From Hippopus hippopus (taxonomy: Eukaryota > Mollusca > Bivalvia > Cardiida > Cardiidae): 64,000 nt of DNA. The notes beneath the pieces were generated by a model. The model searched no databases. It was not told the origin of the DNA and saw only the letters and a list, made by a program, of their open reading frames with translations. The translations under genes and the position numbers were made by a program. Location of the stretch: positions 36,361,748 through 36,425,747 of the forward strand of contig OX328112.1 of assembly GCA_946811185.2 (NCBI GenBank), in the 5' to 3' direction. Numbering within the stretch: the first letter of the stretch is position 1; each line of letters begins with the position of its first letter. Below, one piece after another: positions 1 through 11,748 of this stretch.

Positions 1-3000
1 CCCCATGAAACTTGGCCACGAGTTGCGTCCCGTCCCCCGCTGGCCCGTGGCCGAGTTTGGGCTCCGTGACCCCAAGGTCAAGGTCACGGCGGCCCTGCAA
101 ATCTCAAAACTTCTGGACGCTCTGGAGGCCGCATTTTAAGTCGGATCCCCATGAAACTTGGCCACGAGTTGCGTCCCGTCCCCCGCTGGCCCGTGGCCGA
201 GTTTGGGCTCCGTGACCTCAAGGTTAAGGTCACGGCGGCCCTGCAAATGTCAAAATTTCTGGACGCTCTGGAGGCCGCATTTTAAGTCGGATCCCCATGA
301 AACTTGGCCACGAGTTGCGTCCCGTCCCCCGCTGGCCCGTGGCCGAGTTTGGGCTCCGTGACCCCAAGGTCAAGGTCACGGCGGCCCTGGAAAAGTCAAA
401 ACTTCTGGACGCTCTGGAGGCCGCATTTTAAGTCGGATCCCCATGAAACTTGGCCACGAGTTGCGTCCCGTCCCCCGCTGGCCCGTGGCCGAGTTTGGGC
501 TCCGTGACCCCAAGGTCAAGGTCACGGCGGCCCTGCAAATGTCAAAAATTCTAGACGCTCTGAAGGCCGCATTTTAAGTCGGATCCCCATGAAACTTGCC
601 CACGAGTTGCGTACCGTCCCCCGCTGGCCCGTGGCCGAGTTTGGGCTCCGTGACCCCAAGGTCAAGGTCACGGCGGCCCTGCGAAGGTCAAAATTTCTGG
701 ACGCTCTGGAGGCCCGCATTTTAAGTCGGATCCCCATGAAACTTGGCCACGAGTTGCGTCCCGTCCTCCGCTTGCCCGTAGCCGAGTTTTGGCTCCGTGA
801 CCCCAAGGTCAAGGTCACGGCGGCCCTGCGAAGGTCAAAACTTCTGGACGCTCTGGAGGCCGCATTCTAAGTCGGATCCCCATGAAACTTAGCCACGAGT
901 TGCGTCCCGTCCCACGCTGGCCCGTGGCCAAATTCGGGCTCCGTGACCCCAAGGTCAAGGTCACGGCGGCCCTGCAAATGTCAAAACTTCTGGACGCTCT
1001 GGAGGCCCGCATTTTAAGTCGGATCCCCCATGAAACTTGGCCACGAGTTGCGTCCCGTCCCCCGCTGACCCGTGGCCGAGTTTGGGCTCCGTGACCCCAA
1101 GGTCAAGGTCACGGCGGCCCTGCAAAAGTCAAAACTTCTGGAAGCACTGGAGGCCGCATTTTAAGTCGGATCCCCATGAAACTTGGCCACGAGTTGCGTC
1201 CTGTCCCCCGCTGGCCCGTGGCCGAGTTTGGGCTCCGTGACCTCAAGGTTAAGGTCACGGCGGCCCTGCAAATGTCAAAATTTCTGGACGCTCTGGAGGC
1301 CGCATTTTAAGTCGGATCCCCATGAAACTTGGCCACGAGTTGCGTCCCGTCCCCCGCTGGCCCGTGGCCGAGTTTGGGCTCCGTGACCTCAAGGTTAAGG
1401 TCACGGCGGCCCTGCAAATGTCAAAATTTCTGGACGCTCTGGAGGCCGCATTTTAAGTCGGATCCCCATGAAACTTGGCCACGAGTTGCGTCCCGTCCCC
1501 CGCTGGCCCGTGGCCGAGTTTGGGCTCCGTGACCCCAAGGTCAAGGTCACGGCGGCCCTGGAAAAGTCAAAACTTCTGGACGCTCTGAAGGCCGCATTTT
1601 AAGTCGGATCCCCATGAAACTTGGCCACGAGTTGCGTCCCGTCCCCCGCTGGCCCGTGGCCGAGTTTGGGCTCCGTGACCCCAAGGTCAAGGTCACGGCG
1701 GCCCTGCAAATGTCAAAAATTCTAGACGCTCTGAAGGCCGCATTTTAAGTCGGATCCCCATGAAACTTGGCCACGAGTTCCGTACCGTCCCCCGCTGGCC
1801 CGTGGCCGAGTTTGGGCTCCGTGACCCCAAGGTCAAGGTCACGGCGGCCCTGCGAAGGTCAAAATTTCTGGACGCTCTGGAGGCCGCATTTTAAGTCGGA
1901 TCCCCATGAAACTTGGCCACGAGTTGCGTCCCGTCCTCCGCTTGCCCGTGGCCGAGTTTGGGCTCCGTGACCCCAAGTTCAAGGTCACGGCGGCCCTGCG
2001 AAGGTCAAAACTTCTGGACGCTCTGGAGGCCGCATTTTAAGTCGGATCCCCATGAAACTTGGCCACGAGTTGCGTCCCGTCCCCCGCTGGCCCGTGGCCA
2101 AGTTTGGGCTCCGTGACCCCAAGGTCAAGGTCACGGCGGCCTTGCGAAGGTCAAAACTTCTGGACGCTCTGGAGGCCGCATTTTAAGTCGGATCCCCATG
2201 AAACTTAGCCACGAGTTGCGTCCCGTCCCCCCGCTGGCCCGTGGCCAAATTCGGGCTCCGTGACCCCAAGGTCAAGGTCACGGCGGCCCAGCGAAGGTCA
2301 AAACTTCTGGACGCTCTGGAGGCCGCATTTTAAGTCGGATCCCCATGAAACTTGGCCACGAGTTGCGTCCCGTCCCCCGCTGACCCGTGGCCGAGTTTGG
2401 GCTCCGTGACCCCAAGGTCAAGGTCACGGCGGCCCTGCAAAAGTCAAAACTTCTGGAAGCACTGGAGGCCGCATTTTAAGTCGGATCCCCATGAAACTTG
2501 GCCACGAGTTGCGTCCTGTCCCCCGCTGGCCCGTGGCCGAGTTTGGGCTCCTTGACCCCAAGGTCAAGGTCACGGCGGCCCTGCAAATGTCAAAATTTCT
2601 GGACGCTCTGGAGGCCGCATTTTAAGTCGGATCCCCATGAAACTTGGCCACGAGTTGCGTCCCGTCCCCCGCTGGCCCGTGGCCGAGTTTTGGCTCCGTG
2701 ACCCCAAGGTCAAGGTCACGGCGGCCCTGCAAATGTCAAAACTTCTGGATGCTCTGGAGGCCGCATTTTAAGTCGGATCCCCATGAAACTTGGCCACGAG
2801 TTGCGTCCCGTCCCCCGCTGGCCCGTGGCCGAGTTTGGGCTCCGTGACCCCAAGGTCAAGGTCACGGCGGCCATGCAAAGGTCAAAACTTCTGGACGCTC
2901 TGGAGGCCGCATTTTAAGTCGGATCCCCATGAAACTTGGCCACGAGTTGCGTCCCGTCCCCCGCTGGCCCATGGCCGAGTTTGGGCTCCAAGACCCCAAG

Positions 3001-5700
3001 GTCAAGGTCACGGCGGCCCTGCGAAGGTCAAAACTTCTGGACGCTCTGGAGGCCGCATTTTAAGTCGGATCCCCATGAAACTTGGCCACGAGTTACGTCC
3101 CGTCCCCCGCTGGCCCGTGGCCAAGTTTGGGCTCCGTGACCCCAAGGTCAAGGTCACGGCGGCCCTGCGAAGGTCAAAACTTTTGGACGCTCTGGAGGCC
3201 GCATTTTAAGTCGGATCCCCATGAAACTTGGCCACGAGTTGCGTCCCGTCCCCCGCTGGCCCGTGGCCGAGTTTGGGCTCCGTGACCCCCAAGGTCAAGG
3301 TCACGGCGGCCCTGCAAAGGTCAAAACTTCTGGACGCTCTGGAGGCCGCATTTTAAGTCGGATCCCCAAGAAACTTCGCCAGAAGTTGCGTCCCGTCCCC
3401 CGCTGGCCCGTGGCCGAGCTTGGGCTCCGTGACCCCAAGGTCAAGGTCACGGCGGCCCTGCAAAAGTCAAAACTTCTGGACGCTCTGGAGGCCGCATTTT
3501 AAGTCGGATCCCCATGAAACTTGGCCACGAGTTGCGTCCCGTCCTCCGCTGGCCCGTCGCCATGTTTGGGCTCCGTGACCCCAAGGTCAAGGTCACGGCG
3601 GCCCTGCAAATGTCAAAACTTCTGGACGCTCTGGAGGCCGCATTTTAAGTCGGATCCCCATGAAACTTGGCCACGAGTTGCGTCCCGTCCCCCGCTGGCC
3701 CGTGGCCGAGTTTCGGCTCCGTGACCCCAAGGTCAAGGTCACGGCGGCCCTGCGAAGGTCAAAATTTCTGGACGCTCTGGAGGCCGCATTTTAAGTCGGA
3801 TCCCCATGAAACTTGGCCACGAGTTGCGTCCCGTCCCCCGCTGGCCCGTGGCCGAGTTTTGGCTCCGTGACCCAAGGTCAGAGGTCACGGCGGCCCTGCA
3901 AATGTCAAAACTTCTGGACGCTCTGAAAGCCGCATTTTAAGTCGGATCCCCATGAAACTTGGCCACGAGTTGCGTCCCGTCCCACGCTGGCCCGTGGCCA
4001 AGTTTGGGCTCCGTGACCCCCAAGGTCAAGGTCACGGCGGCCCTGCGAAAGTCAAAACTTTTGGACGCTCTGGAGGCCGCATTTTAAGTCGGATCCCCAT
4101 GAAACTTAGCCACGAGTTCCGTCCCGTCCCCCGCTGGCCCGTGGGCAAGTTCGGACTCCGTGACCCCAAGGTCAAGGTCACGGCGGCCCTGCGAAGGTCA
4201 AAACTTCTGGACGCTCTTGAGGCCGCATTTTAAGTCGGATCCCCATGAAACTTGGCCACGAGTTGCGTCCCGTCCCCCGCTGACCCGTGGCCGAGTTTGG
4301 GCTCCGTGACCCCAAGGTCAAGGTCACGGCGGCCCTGCGAATGTCAAAACTTCTGGACGCTCTGGAGGCCGCATTTTAAGTCGGATCCCCATGAAACTTG
4401 GCCACGAGTTCCGTCCCGTCCCCCGCTGGCCCGTGGCCGAGTTTGGGCTCCGTGACCCCAAGGTCAAGGTCACGGCGGCCCTGCAAATGTCAAAATTTCT
4501 GGACGCTCTGGAGGCCACATTTTAAGTCGGATCCCCATGAAACTTGGCCACGAGTTGCGTCCCGTCCCCCGCTGGCCCGTGGCCGAGTTTTGGCTCCGTG
4601 ACCCCAAGGTCAAGGTCACGGCGGGCCCTGCGAAGGTGAAAACTTCTGGACGCTCTGGAGGCCGCATTTTAAGACGGATCCCCATGAAACTTGGCCACGA
4701 GTTGCGTCCCGTCCGCCGCTGGCCCGTGGCCGAGTTTGGGCTCCGTGACCCCAAGGTCAAGGTCACGGCGGCCCTGGAAAATTCAAAACTTCTGGACGCT
4801 CTGGAGGCCGCATTTTAAGTCGGATCCCCATGAAACTTGGCCACGAGTTGCGTCCCGTCCCCCGCTGGCCCGTTGCCGAGTTTGGGCTCCTTGACCCCAA
4901 GGTCAAGGTCACGGCGGCCCCTGCAAATGTCAGAAATTCTAGACGCTCTGAAGGCCGCATTTTAAGTCGGATCCCCATGAAACTTGGCCACGAGTTGCGT
5001 ACCGTCCCCCGCTGCCGCGTGGCCGAGTTTGGGCTCCGTGACCCCAAGGTCAAGGTCACGGCGGCCCTGCAAAAGTCAAAACTTCTGGACGCTCTGGAGG
5101 CCGCATTTTAAGTCGGATCCCCATGAAACTTGGCCACGAGTTGCGTCCCGTCCCCCGCTGGCCCATGGCCAAGTTTGGGGCTCCGTGACCCCAAGGTCAA
5201 GGTCACGGCGGCCCTGCGAAGGTCAAAATTTCTGGACGCTCTGGAGGCCGCATTTTAAGTCGGATCCCCATGAAACTTTGCCACGAGTTGCGTCCCGTCC
5301 CCCGCTGGCCCGTGGCCAAGTTCGGGCTCCGTGACCCCAAGGTCAAGGTCACGGCGGCCCTGCGAAGGTCAAAACTTCTGGACGCTCTGGAGGCCGCATT
5401 TTAAGTCGGATCCCCATGAAACTTGGCCACGAGTTGCGTCCCGTCCCCCGCTGACCCGTGGCCGAGTTTGGGCTCCGTGACCCCCAAGGTCAAGGTCACG
5501 GCGGCCCTGCGAATGTCAAAACTTCTGGACGCTCTGGAGGCCGCATTTTAAGTCGGATCCCCATGAAACTTGGCCACGAGTTCCGTCCCGTCCCCCGCTG
5601 GCCCGTGGCCGAGTTTGGGCTCCGTGACCCCAAGGTCAAGGTCACGGCGGCCCTGCAAATGTCAAAACTTCTGGAAGCTCTGGAGGCCGCATTTTAAGTC
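1..5700 (+). repeat. Left segment: heterogeneous monomers with about 8-mer periodicity
   Basis: The block from 143 to about 1020 recurs from 1314 at an offset of 8 monomers plus inserted bases. It shares a consecutive run of variants: AAGGTTAAGG, CTGGAAAAGTC, AAATTCTAGACG with CTGAAGG, GTACCGTCC, and CTCCGCTTGCCC. Monomers 4237-4528 recur at 5408 with the same spacing, and the pair at 1022 and 1169 recurs at 2337 and 2483 (9 monomers). This part carries about a dozen single-base indels, far denser than elsewhere. A marker monomer sits at 3360, followed by its CTCCGCTGG partner. Confidence 0.8.
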
Positions 5701-6295
5701 GGATCCCCAAGAAACTTGGCCACGAGTTGCGTCCCGTCCCCCGCTGGCCCGTGGCCGAGTTCGGGCTCCGTGACCCCAAGGTCAAGGTCACGGCGGCCCT
5801 GCGAAAGTCAAAATTTCTGGACGCTCTGGAGGCCGCATTTTAAGTCGGATCCCCATGAAACTTGGCCACGAGTTGCGTCCCGTCCCCCGCTGGCCCGTGG
5901 CCGAGTTTTGGCTCCGTGACCCCAAGGTCAAGGTCACGGCGGCCCTGCGAAGGTCAAAACTTCTGGACGCTCTGGAGGCCGCATTTTAAGTCGGATCCCC
6001 ATGAAACTTGGCCACGAGTTGCGTCCCGTCCCCCACTGGCCCGTGGCCGAGTTTGGGCTCCGTGACCCCAAGGTCAAGGTCACGGCGGCCCTGCAAAGGT
6101 CAAAACTTCTGGACGCTCTGGAGGCCGCATTTTAAGTCGGATCCCCATGAAACTTGGCCACGAGTTGCGTCCCGTCGCACGCTGGCCCATGGCCGAGTTT
6201 GGGCTCCAAGACCCCAAGGTCAAGGTCACGGCGGCCCTGCGAAAGTCAAAACTTCTGGACGCTCTGGAGGCCGCATTTTAAGTCGGATCCCCATG

Positions 6296-6346
6296 AAACT
6301 TGGCCACGAGTTGCGTCCCGTCCCCCGCTGGCCCGTGGCCGAGTTT
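6296..6346. repeat. Long inverted repeat in the monomer (example copy)
   Basis: AAACTTGGCCACG (6296-6308) pairs with CGTGGCCGAGTTT (6334-6346) over 13 positions with a single T/G mismatch, which would be a wobble pair in RNA, around a 25-base loop. In the many monomers that read GTGGCCAAGTTT instead, for example 3078-3090 with 3116-3128, the arms are perfect over all 13 bp. The structure is present in most monomers of the window. A cruciform or a hairpin in transcripts is possible, but function is not shown by sequence. Confidence 0.9.
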
Positions 6347-6351
6347 GGGCT

Positions 6352-6377
6352 CCGTGACCCCAAGGTCAAGGTCACGG
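6352..6377. promoter_or_regulatory. Conserved dyad with nuclear-receptor-type half-sites (example copy)
   Basis: CCGTGACC (6352-6359) and GGTCACGG (6370-6377) form a perfect 8-bp inverted repeat with a 10-bp spacer. Read as half-sites: TGACCC (6355-6360, minus-strand GGGTCA), AGGTCA (6363-6368) and AGGTCA (6369-6374), i.e. an everted repeat with 2-bp spacing followed by a direct repeat with no spacer. TCAAGGTCA at 6366-6374 is the extended half-site known for NR5A/FTZ-F1 and oestrogen-related receptors. The block recurs in almost every monomer, giving several hundred copies in the window. Binding is an inference; constraint and array homogenisation could both explain the conservation. Confidence 0.5.
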
Positions 6378-8083
6378 CGGCCCTGCAAATGTCAAAACTT
6401 CTGGACGCTCTGGAGGCCGCATTTTAAGTCGGATCCCCAAGAAACTTCGCCAGAAGTTGCGTCCCGTCCCCCGCTGGCCCGTGGCCGTGTTTGGGCTCCG
6501 TGACCCCAAGGTCAAGGTCACGGCGGCCCTGCAAATGTCAAAACTTCTGGACGCTCTGGAGGCCGCATTTTAAGTCGGATCCCCATGAAACTTGGCCACG
6601 AGTTGCGTCCCGTCCTCCGCTGGCCCGTCGCCATGTTTGGGCTGCGTGACCCCAAGGTCAAGGTCACGGCGGCCCTGCAAATGTCAAAACTTCTGGACGC
6701 TCTGGAGGCCGCATTTTAAGTCGGATCCCCATGAAACTTGGCCACGAGTTGCGTCCCGTCCCCCGCTGGCCCGTGGCCGAGTTTGGGCTCCGTGACCCCA
6801 AGGTCAAGGTCACGGCGGCCCTGCGAAGGTCAAAAATTCTGGACGCTCTGGAGGCCGCATTTTAAGTCGGATCCCCATGAAACTTGGCCACGAGTTGCGT
6901 CCCGTTCCCCGCTGGCCCGTGGCCAAGTTTGGGCTCCGTGACCTCAAGGTCAAGGTCACGGCGGCCCTGCAAAAGTCAAAATTTCTGGACGCTCTGGAGG
7001 CCGCATTTTAAGTCGGATCCCCATGAAACTTGGCCACGAGTTGCGTCCCGTCCCCCGCTGGCCCGTGACCGAGTTTCGGCTCCGTGACCCCAAGGTCAAG
7101 GTCACGGCGGCCCTGCAAATGTCAAAACTTCTGGACGCTCTGGAGGCCGCATTTTAAGTCGGATCCCCATGAAACTTGGCCACGAGTTGCGTCCCGTCCC
7201 CCGCTGGCCCGTGGCCGAGTTTGGGCTCCGTGACCCCAAGGTCAAGGTCACGGCGGCCCTGCAAATGTCAAAAATTCTGGACGCTCTGAAGGCCGCATTT
7301 TAAGTCGGATCCCCATGAAACTTGGCCACGAGTTGCGTACCGTCCCCCGCTGGCCCGTGGCCGAGTTTGGGCTCCGTGACCCCAAGGTCAAGGTCACGGC
7401 GGCCCTGCGAAGGTCAAAATTTCTGGACGCTCTGGAGGCCGCATTTTAAGTCGGATCCCCATGAAACTTGGCCACGAGTTGCGGCCCGTCCCCCGCTGGC
7501 CCGTGGCCGAGTTTTGGCTCCGTGACCCCAAGGTCAAGGTCACGGCGGCCCTGCAAATGTCAAAACTTCTGGACGCTCTGGAGGCCGCATTTTAAGTCGG
7601 ATCCCCATGAAACTTGGCCACGAGTTGCGTCCCGTCCCACGCTGGCCCGTGGCCAAGTTTGGGCTCCGTGACCCCAAGGTCAAGGTCACGGCGGCCCTGC
7701 GAAAGTCAAAACTTCTGGACGCTCTGGAGGCCGCATTTTAAGTCGGATCCCCATGAAACTTAGCCACGAGTTGCGTCCCGTCCCCCGCTGGCCCGTGGCC
7801 GAGTTTGGGCTCCGTGACCCCAAGGTCAAGGTCACGGCGGCCCTGGAAATGTCAAAACTTCTGGATGCTCTGGAGGCCGCATTTTAAGTCGGATCCCCAT
7901 GAAACTTGGCCACGAGTTACGTCCCGTCCCCCGCTGGCCCGTGGCCGAGTTTGGGCTCCGTGACCCCAAGGTCAAGGTCACGGCGGCCCTGCAAATGTCA
8001 AAAATTCTAGACGCTCTGAAGGCCGCATTTTAAGTCGGATCCCCATGAAACTTGGCCACGAGTTGCGTCCCGTCCCCCGCTGG

Positions 8084-8089
8084 CACGTG
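8084..8089. promoter_or_regulatory. CACGTG E-box-type palindrome private to family A
   Basis: A single C to A change in CTGGCCCGTGG creates CACGTG. It recurs once per unit, at 8084, 12188, 16276 and 20511, always in the first monomer as numbered here. Its use as a bHLH site is speculative; it is a reliable HOR landmark. Confidence 0.6.
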
Positions 8090-10080
8090 GCCGAGTTTTG
8101 GCTCCGTGACCCCAAGGTCAAGGTCACGGCGGCCCTGCAAATGTCAAAACTTCTGGACGCTCTGGAGGCCGCATTTTAATTCGGATCCCCATGAAACTTG
8201 GCCACGAGTTGCGTCCCGTCCCCCGCTGGCCCGTGGCCAAGTTCGGGCTCCGTGACCCCAAGGTCAAGGTCACGGCGGCCCTGCGAACGTCAAAATTTCT
8301 GGACGCTCTGGAGGCCGCATTTTAAGTCGGATCCCCATTAAACTTAGCCACGAGTTGCGTCCCGTCCCCCGTTGGCCCGTGGCCAAGTTCGGGCTCCGTG
8401 ACCCCAAGGTCAAGGTCACGGCGGACCTGCGAAGGTCAAAACTTCTGGACGCTCTGGAGGCCGCATTTTAAGTCGGATCCCCATGAAACTTGGCCACGAG
8501 TTGCGTCCCGTCCCCCGCTGACCCGTGGCCGAGTTTGGGCTCCGTGACCCCAAGGTCAAGGTCACGGCGGCCCTGCGAATGTCAAAACTTCTGGACGCTC
8601 TGGAGGCCGCATTTTAAGTCGGATCCCCATGAAACTTGGCCACGAGTTGCGTCCCGTCCCCCGCTGGCCCGTGGCCGAGTTTGGGCTCCGTGACCCCAAG
8701 GTCAAGGTCACGGCGGCCCTGCAAAAGTCAAAACTTCTGGAAGCACTGGAGGCCGCATTTTAAGTCGGATCCCCATGAAACTTAGCCACGAGTTGCGTCC
8801 CGTCCCCCGCTGGCCCGTGGCCAAGTTCGGGCTCCGTGACCCCAAGGTCAAGGTCACGGCGGCCCTGCGAAGGTCAAAACTTCTGGACGCTCTGGAGGCC
8901 GCATTTTAAGTCGGATCCCCATGAAACTTGGCCACGAGTTGCGTCCCGTCCCCCGCTGACCCGTGGCCGAGTTTGGGCTCCGTGACCCCAAGGTCAAGGT
9001 CACGGCGGCCCTGCAAAGGTCAAAAGTTCTGGAAGCACTGGAGGCCGCATTTTAAGTCGGATCCCCATGAAACTTGGCCACGAGTTGCGTCCTGTCCCCC
9101 GCTGGCCCGTGGCCGAGTTCGGGCTCCGTGACCCCAAGGTCAAGGTCACGGCGGCCCTGCGAAAGTCAAAATTTCTGGACGTTCTGGAGGCCGCATTTTA
9201 AGTCGGATCCCCATGAAACTTGGCCACGGGTTGCGTCCAGTCCCCCGCTGGCCCGTGGCCGAGTTTTGGCTCCGTGACCCCAAGGTCAAGGTCACGGCGG
9301 CCCTGCGAAGGTCAAAACTTCTGGACGCTCTGGAGGCCGCATTTTAAGTCGGATCCCCATGAAACTTGGCCACGAGTTGCGTCCCGTCCCCCACTGGCCC
9401 GTGGCCGAGTTTGGGCTCCGTGACCCCAAGGTCAAGGTCACGGCGGCCCTGCAAAGGTCAAAACTTCTGGACGCTCTGGAGGCCGCATTTTAAGTCGGAT
9501 CCCCATGAAACTTGGCCACGAGTTGCGTCCCGTCGCACGCTGGCCCATGGCCGAGTTTGGGCTCCAAGACCCCAAGGTCAAGGTCACGGCGGCCCTGCGA
9601 AGGTCAAAACTTCTGGACGCTCTGGAGGCCGCATTTTAAGTCGGATCCCCATGAAACTTGGCCACGAGTTGCGTCCCGTCCCCCACTGGCCCGTGGCCGA
9701 GTTTGGGCTCCGTGACCCCAAGGTCAAGGTCACGGCGGCCCTGCAAATGTCAAAACTTCTGGACGCTCTGGAGGCCGCATTTTAAGTCGGATCCCCAAGA
9801 AACTTCGCCAGAAGTTGCGTCCCGTCCCCCGCTGGCCCGTGGCCGTGTTTGGGCTCCGTGACCCCAAGGTCAAGGTCACGGCGGCCCTGCAAATGTCAAA
9901 ACTTCTGGACGCTCTGGAGGCCGCATTTTAAGTCGGATCCCCATGAAACTTGGCCACGAGTTGCGTCCCGTCCTCCGCTGGCCCGTCGCCATGTTTGGGC
10001 TGCGTGACCCCAAGGTCAAGGTCACGGCGGCCCTGCAAATGTCAAAACTTCTGGACGCTCTGGAGGCCGCATTTTAAGTC

Positions 10081-10956
10081 GGATCCCCATGAAACTTGGC
10101 CACGAGTTGCGGCCCGTCCCCCGCTGGCCCGTGGCCGAGTTTGGGCTCCGTGACCCCAAGGTCAAGGTCACGGCGGCCCTGCGAAGGTCAAAAATTCTGG
10201 ACGCTCTGGAGGCCGCATTTTAAGTCGGATCCCCATGAAACTGGGCCACGAGTTGCGTCCCGTCCCCCGCTGGCCCGTGGCCGAGTTTGGGCTCCGTGAC
10301 CCCAAGGTCAAGGTCACGGCGGCCCTGCAAATGTCAAAAATTCTGGACGCTCTGAAGGCCGCATTTTAAGTCGGATCCCCATGAAACTTGGCCACGAGTT
10401 GCGTCCCGTCCCCCGCTGGCCCGTGGCCGAGTTTGGGCTCCGTGACCCCAAGGTCAAGGTCACGGCGGCCCTGCAAATGTCAAAAATTCTGGACGCTCTG
10501 AAGGCCGCATTTTAAGTCGGATCCCCATGAAACTTGGCCACGAGTTGCGTCCCGTCCCCCGCTGGCCCGTGGCCGAGTTTGGGCTCCGTGACCCCAAGGT
10601 CAAGGTCACGGCGGCCCTGCGAAGGTCAAAAATTCTGGACGCTCTGGAGGCCGCATTTTAAGTCGGATCCCCATGAAACTGGGCCACGAGTTGCGTCCCG
10701 TCCCCCGCTGGCCCGTGGCCGAGTTTGGGCTCCGTGACCCCAAGGTCAAGGTCACGGCGGCCCTGCAAATGTCAAAAATTCTGGACGCTCTGAAGGCCGC
10801 ATTTTAAGTCGGATCCCCATGAAACTTGGCCACGAGTTGCGTCCCGTCCCCCGCTGGCCCGTGGCCGAGTTTGGGCTCCGTGACCCCAAGGTCAAGGTCA
10901 CGGCGGCCCTGCAAATGTCAAAAATTCTGGACGCTCTGAAGGCCGCATTTTAAGTC
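10081..10956 (+). repeat. 438-bp trimer, two tandem copies in A1
   Basis: Copies are 10081-10518 and 10519-10956. Each is three monomers: one with GCGAAGGTCAAAAATTC, one with GAAACTGGGCCACG, and a consensus-like one; the last two end CTCTGAAGG. The first monomer of copy one has GCGGCCCG where copy two has GCGTCCCG. This is a level of repetition between the 146-bp monomer and the 28-mer. Confidence 0.9.
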
Positions 10957-11748
10957 GGATCCCCATGAAACTTGGCCACGAGTTGCGTAACGTCCCCCGC
11001 TGGCCCGTGGCCGAGTTTGGGCTCCGTGACCCCAAGGTCAAGGTCACGGCGGCCCTGCGAAGGTCAAAATTTCTGGACGCTCTGGAGGCCGCATTTTAAG
11101 TCGGATCCCCATGAAACTTGGCCACGAGTTGCGTCCCGTCCCCCGCTGGCCCGTGGCCGAGTTTTGGCTCCGTGACCCCAAGGTCAAGGTCACGGCGGCC
11201 CTGCAAATGTCAAAACTTCTGGACGCTCTGGAGGCCGCATTTTAAGTCGGATCCCCATGAAACTTGGCCACGAGTTGCGTCCCGTCCCACGCTGGCCCGT
11301 GGCCAAGTTTGGGCTCCGTGACCCCAAGGTCAAGGTCACGGCGGCCCTGCGAAAGTCAAAACTTCTGGACGCTCTGGAGGCCGCATTTTAAGTCGGATCC
11401 CCATGAAACTTAGCCACGAGTTGCGTCCCGTCCCCCGCTGGCCCGTGGCCAAGTTCGGGCTCCGTGACCCCAAGGTCAAGGTCACGGCGGCCCTGCGAAA
11501 GTCAAAATTTCTGGACGCTCTGGAGGCCGCATTTTAAGTCGGATCCCCATGAAACTTGGCCACGAGTTGCGTCCCGTCCCCCGCTGGCCCGTGGCCGAGT
11601 TTGGGCTCCGTGACCCCAAGGTCAAGGTCACGGCGGCCCTGCAAAAGTCAAAAATTCTGGACGCTCTGGAGGCCGCATTTTAAGTCGGATCCCCATGAAA
11701 CTTGGCCACGAGTTGCGTCCCGTTCCCCGCTGGCCCGTGGCCAAGTTT

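Larger units (their letters stand above)
6285..6430 (+). repeat. Reference monomer, identical to by-eye consensus
   Basis: This copy matches my consensus at every base and fixes monomer numbering (6285 = position 1). In order it holds: the BamHI site (1-6); the left arm of a long dyad (12-24); a C-rich segment (32-50); the right arm (50-62); a conserved block (about 66-99) with a second dyad and the AGGTCA-type half-sites; an A-rich variable segment (103-116); and a GGCCGC ending near 131-136. GGCCGC is the reverse complement of GCGGCC at 93-98, giving a third, weaker 6-bp dyad. By my count 90 of 146 bases are G or C. The next monomer (6431) is a marker variant. Confidence 0.97.
5701..8036 (+). 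repeat. HOR family A, partial unit A0
   Basis: From about 5701 the monomer order matches 9059 onward in A1, with a fixed 3358-bp (23-monomer) offset. It includes the GTCGCACGC plus CCATGGCC monomer (6139 versus 9497), the marker (6431 versus 9789) and its partner with GGGCTGCGTG (6577 versus 9935). The order then jumps: 6869 resembles 11687 of A1, and 7307-7600 resembles 10957-11249. A0 is therefore a rearranged relative of the 28-mer unit, with the 438-bp trimer array missing. Confidence 0.8.

Noticed and set aside
68..95. Intrinsic transcription terminator or bacterial operator at the CCGTGACC/GGTCACGG dyad
   Set aside because: No T-tract follows the dyad, no genes flank it, and it occurs once per monomer in a eukaryotic-type satellite.
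2790..3209. A longer 139-residue frame (recurring at 6008, 9366, 13470 and elsewhere) as a possible real gene
   Set aside because: It exists only because the CTCCAAGACC variant removes the TGA of CTCCGTGACC, joining two monomers in one frame. The translation is still repeat read in two frames.
7161..7306. rDNA spacer repeats
   Set aside because: No rRNA-like sequence, promoter or terminator motif interrupts 64 kb, whereas spacer repeats would be broken by rRNA genes.
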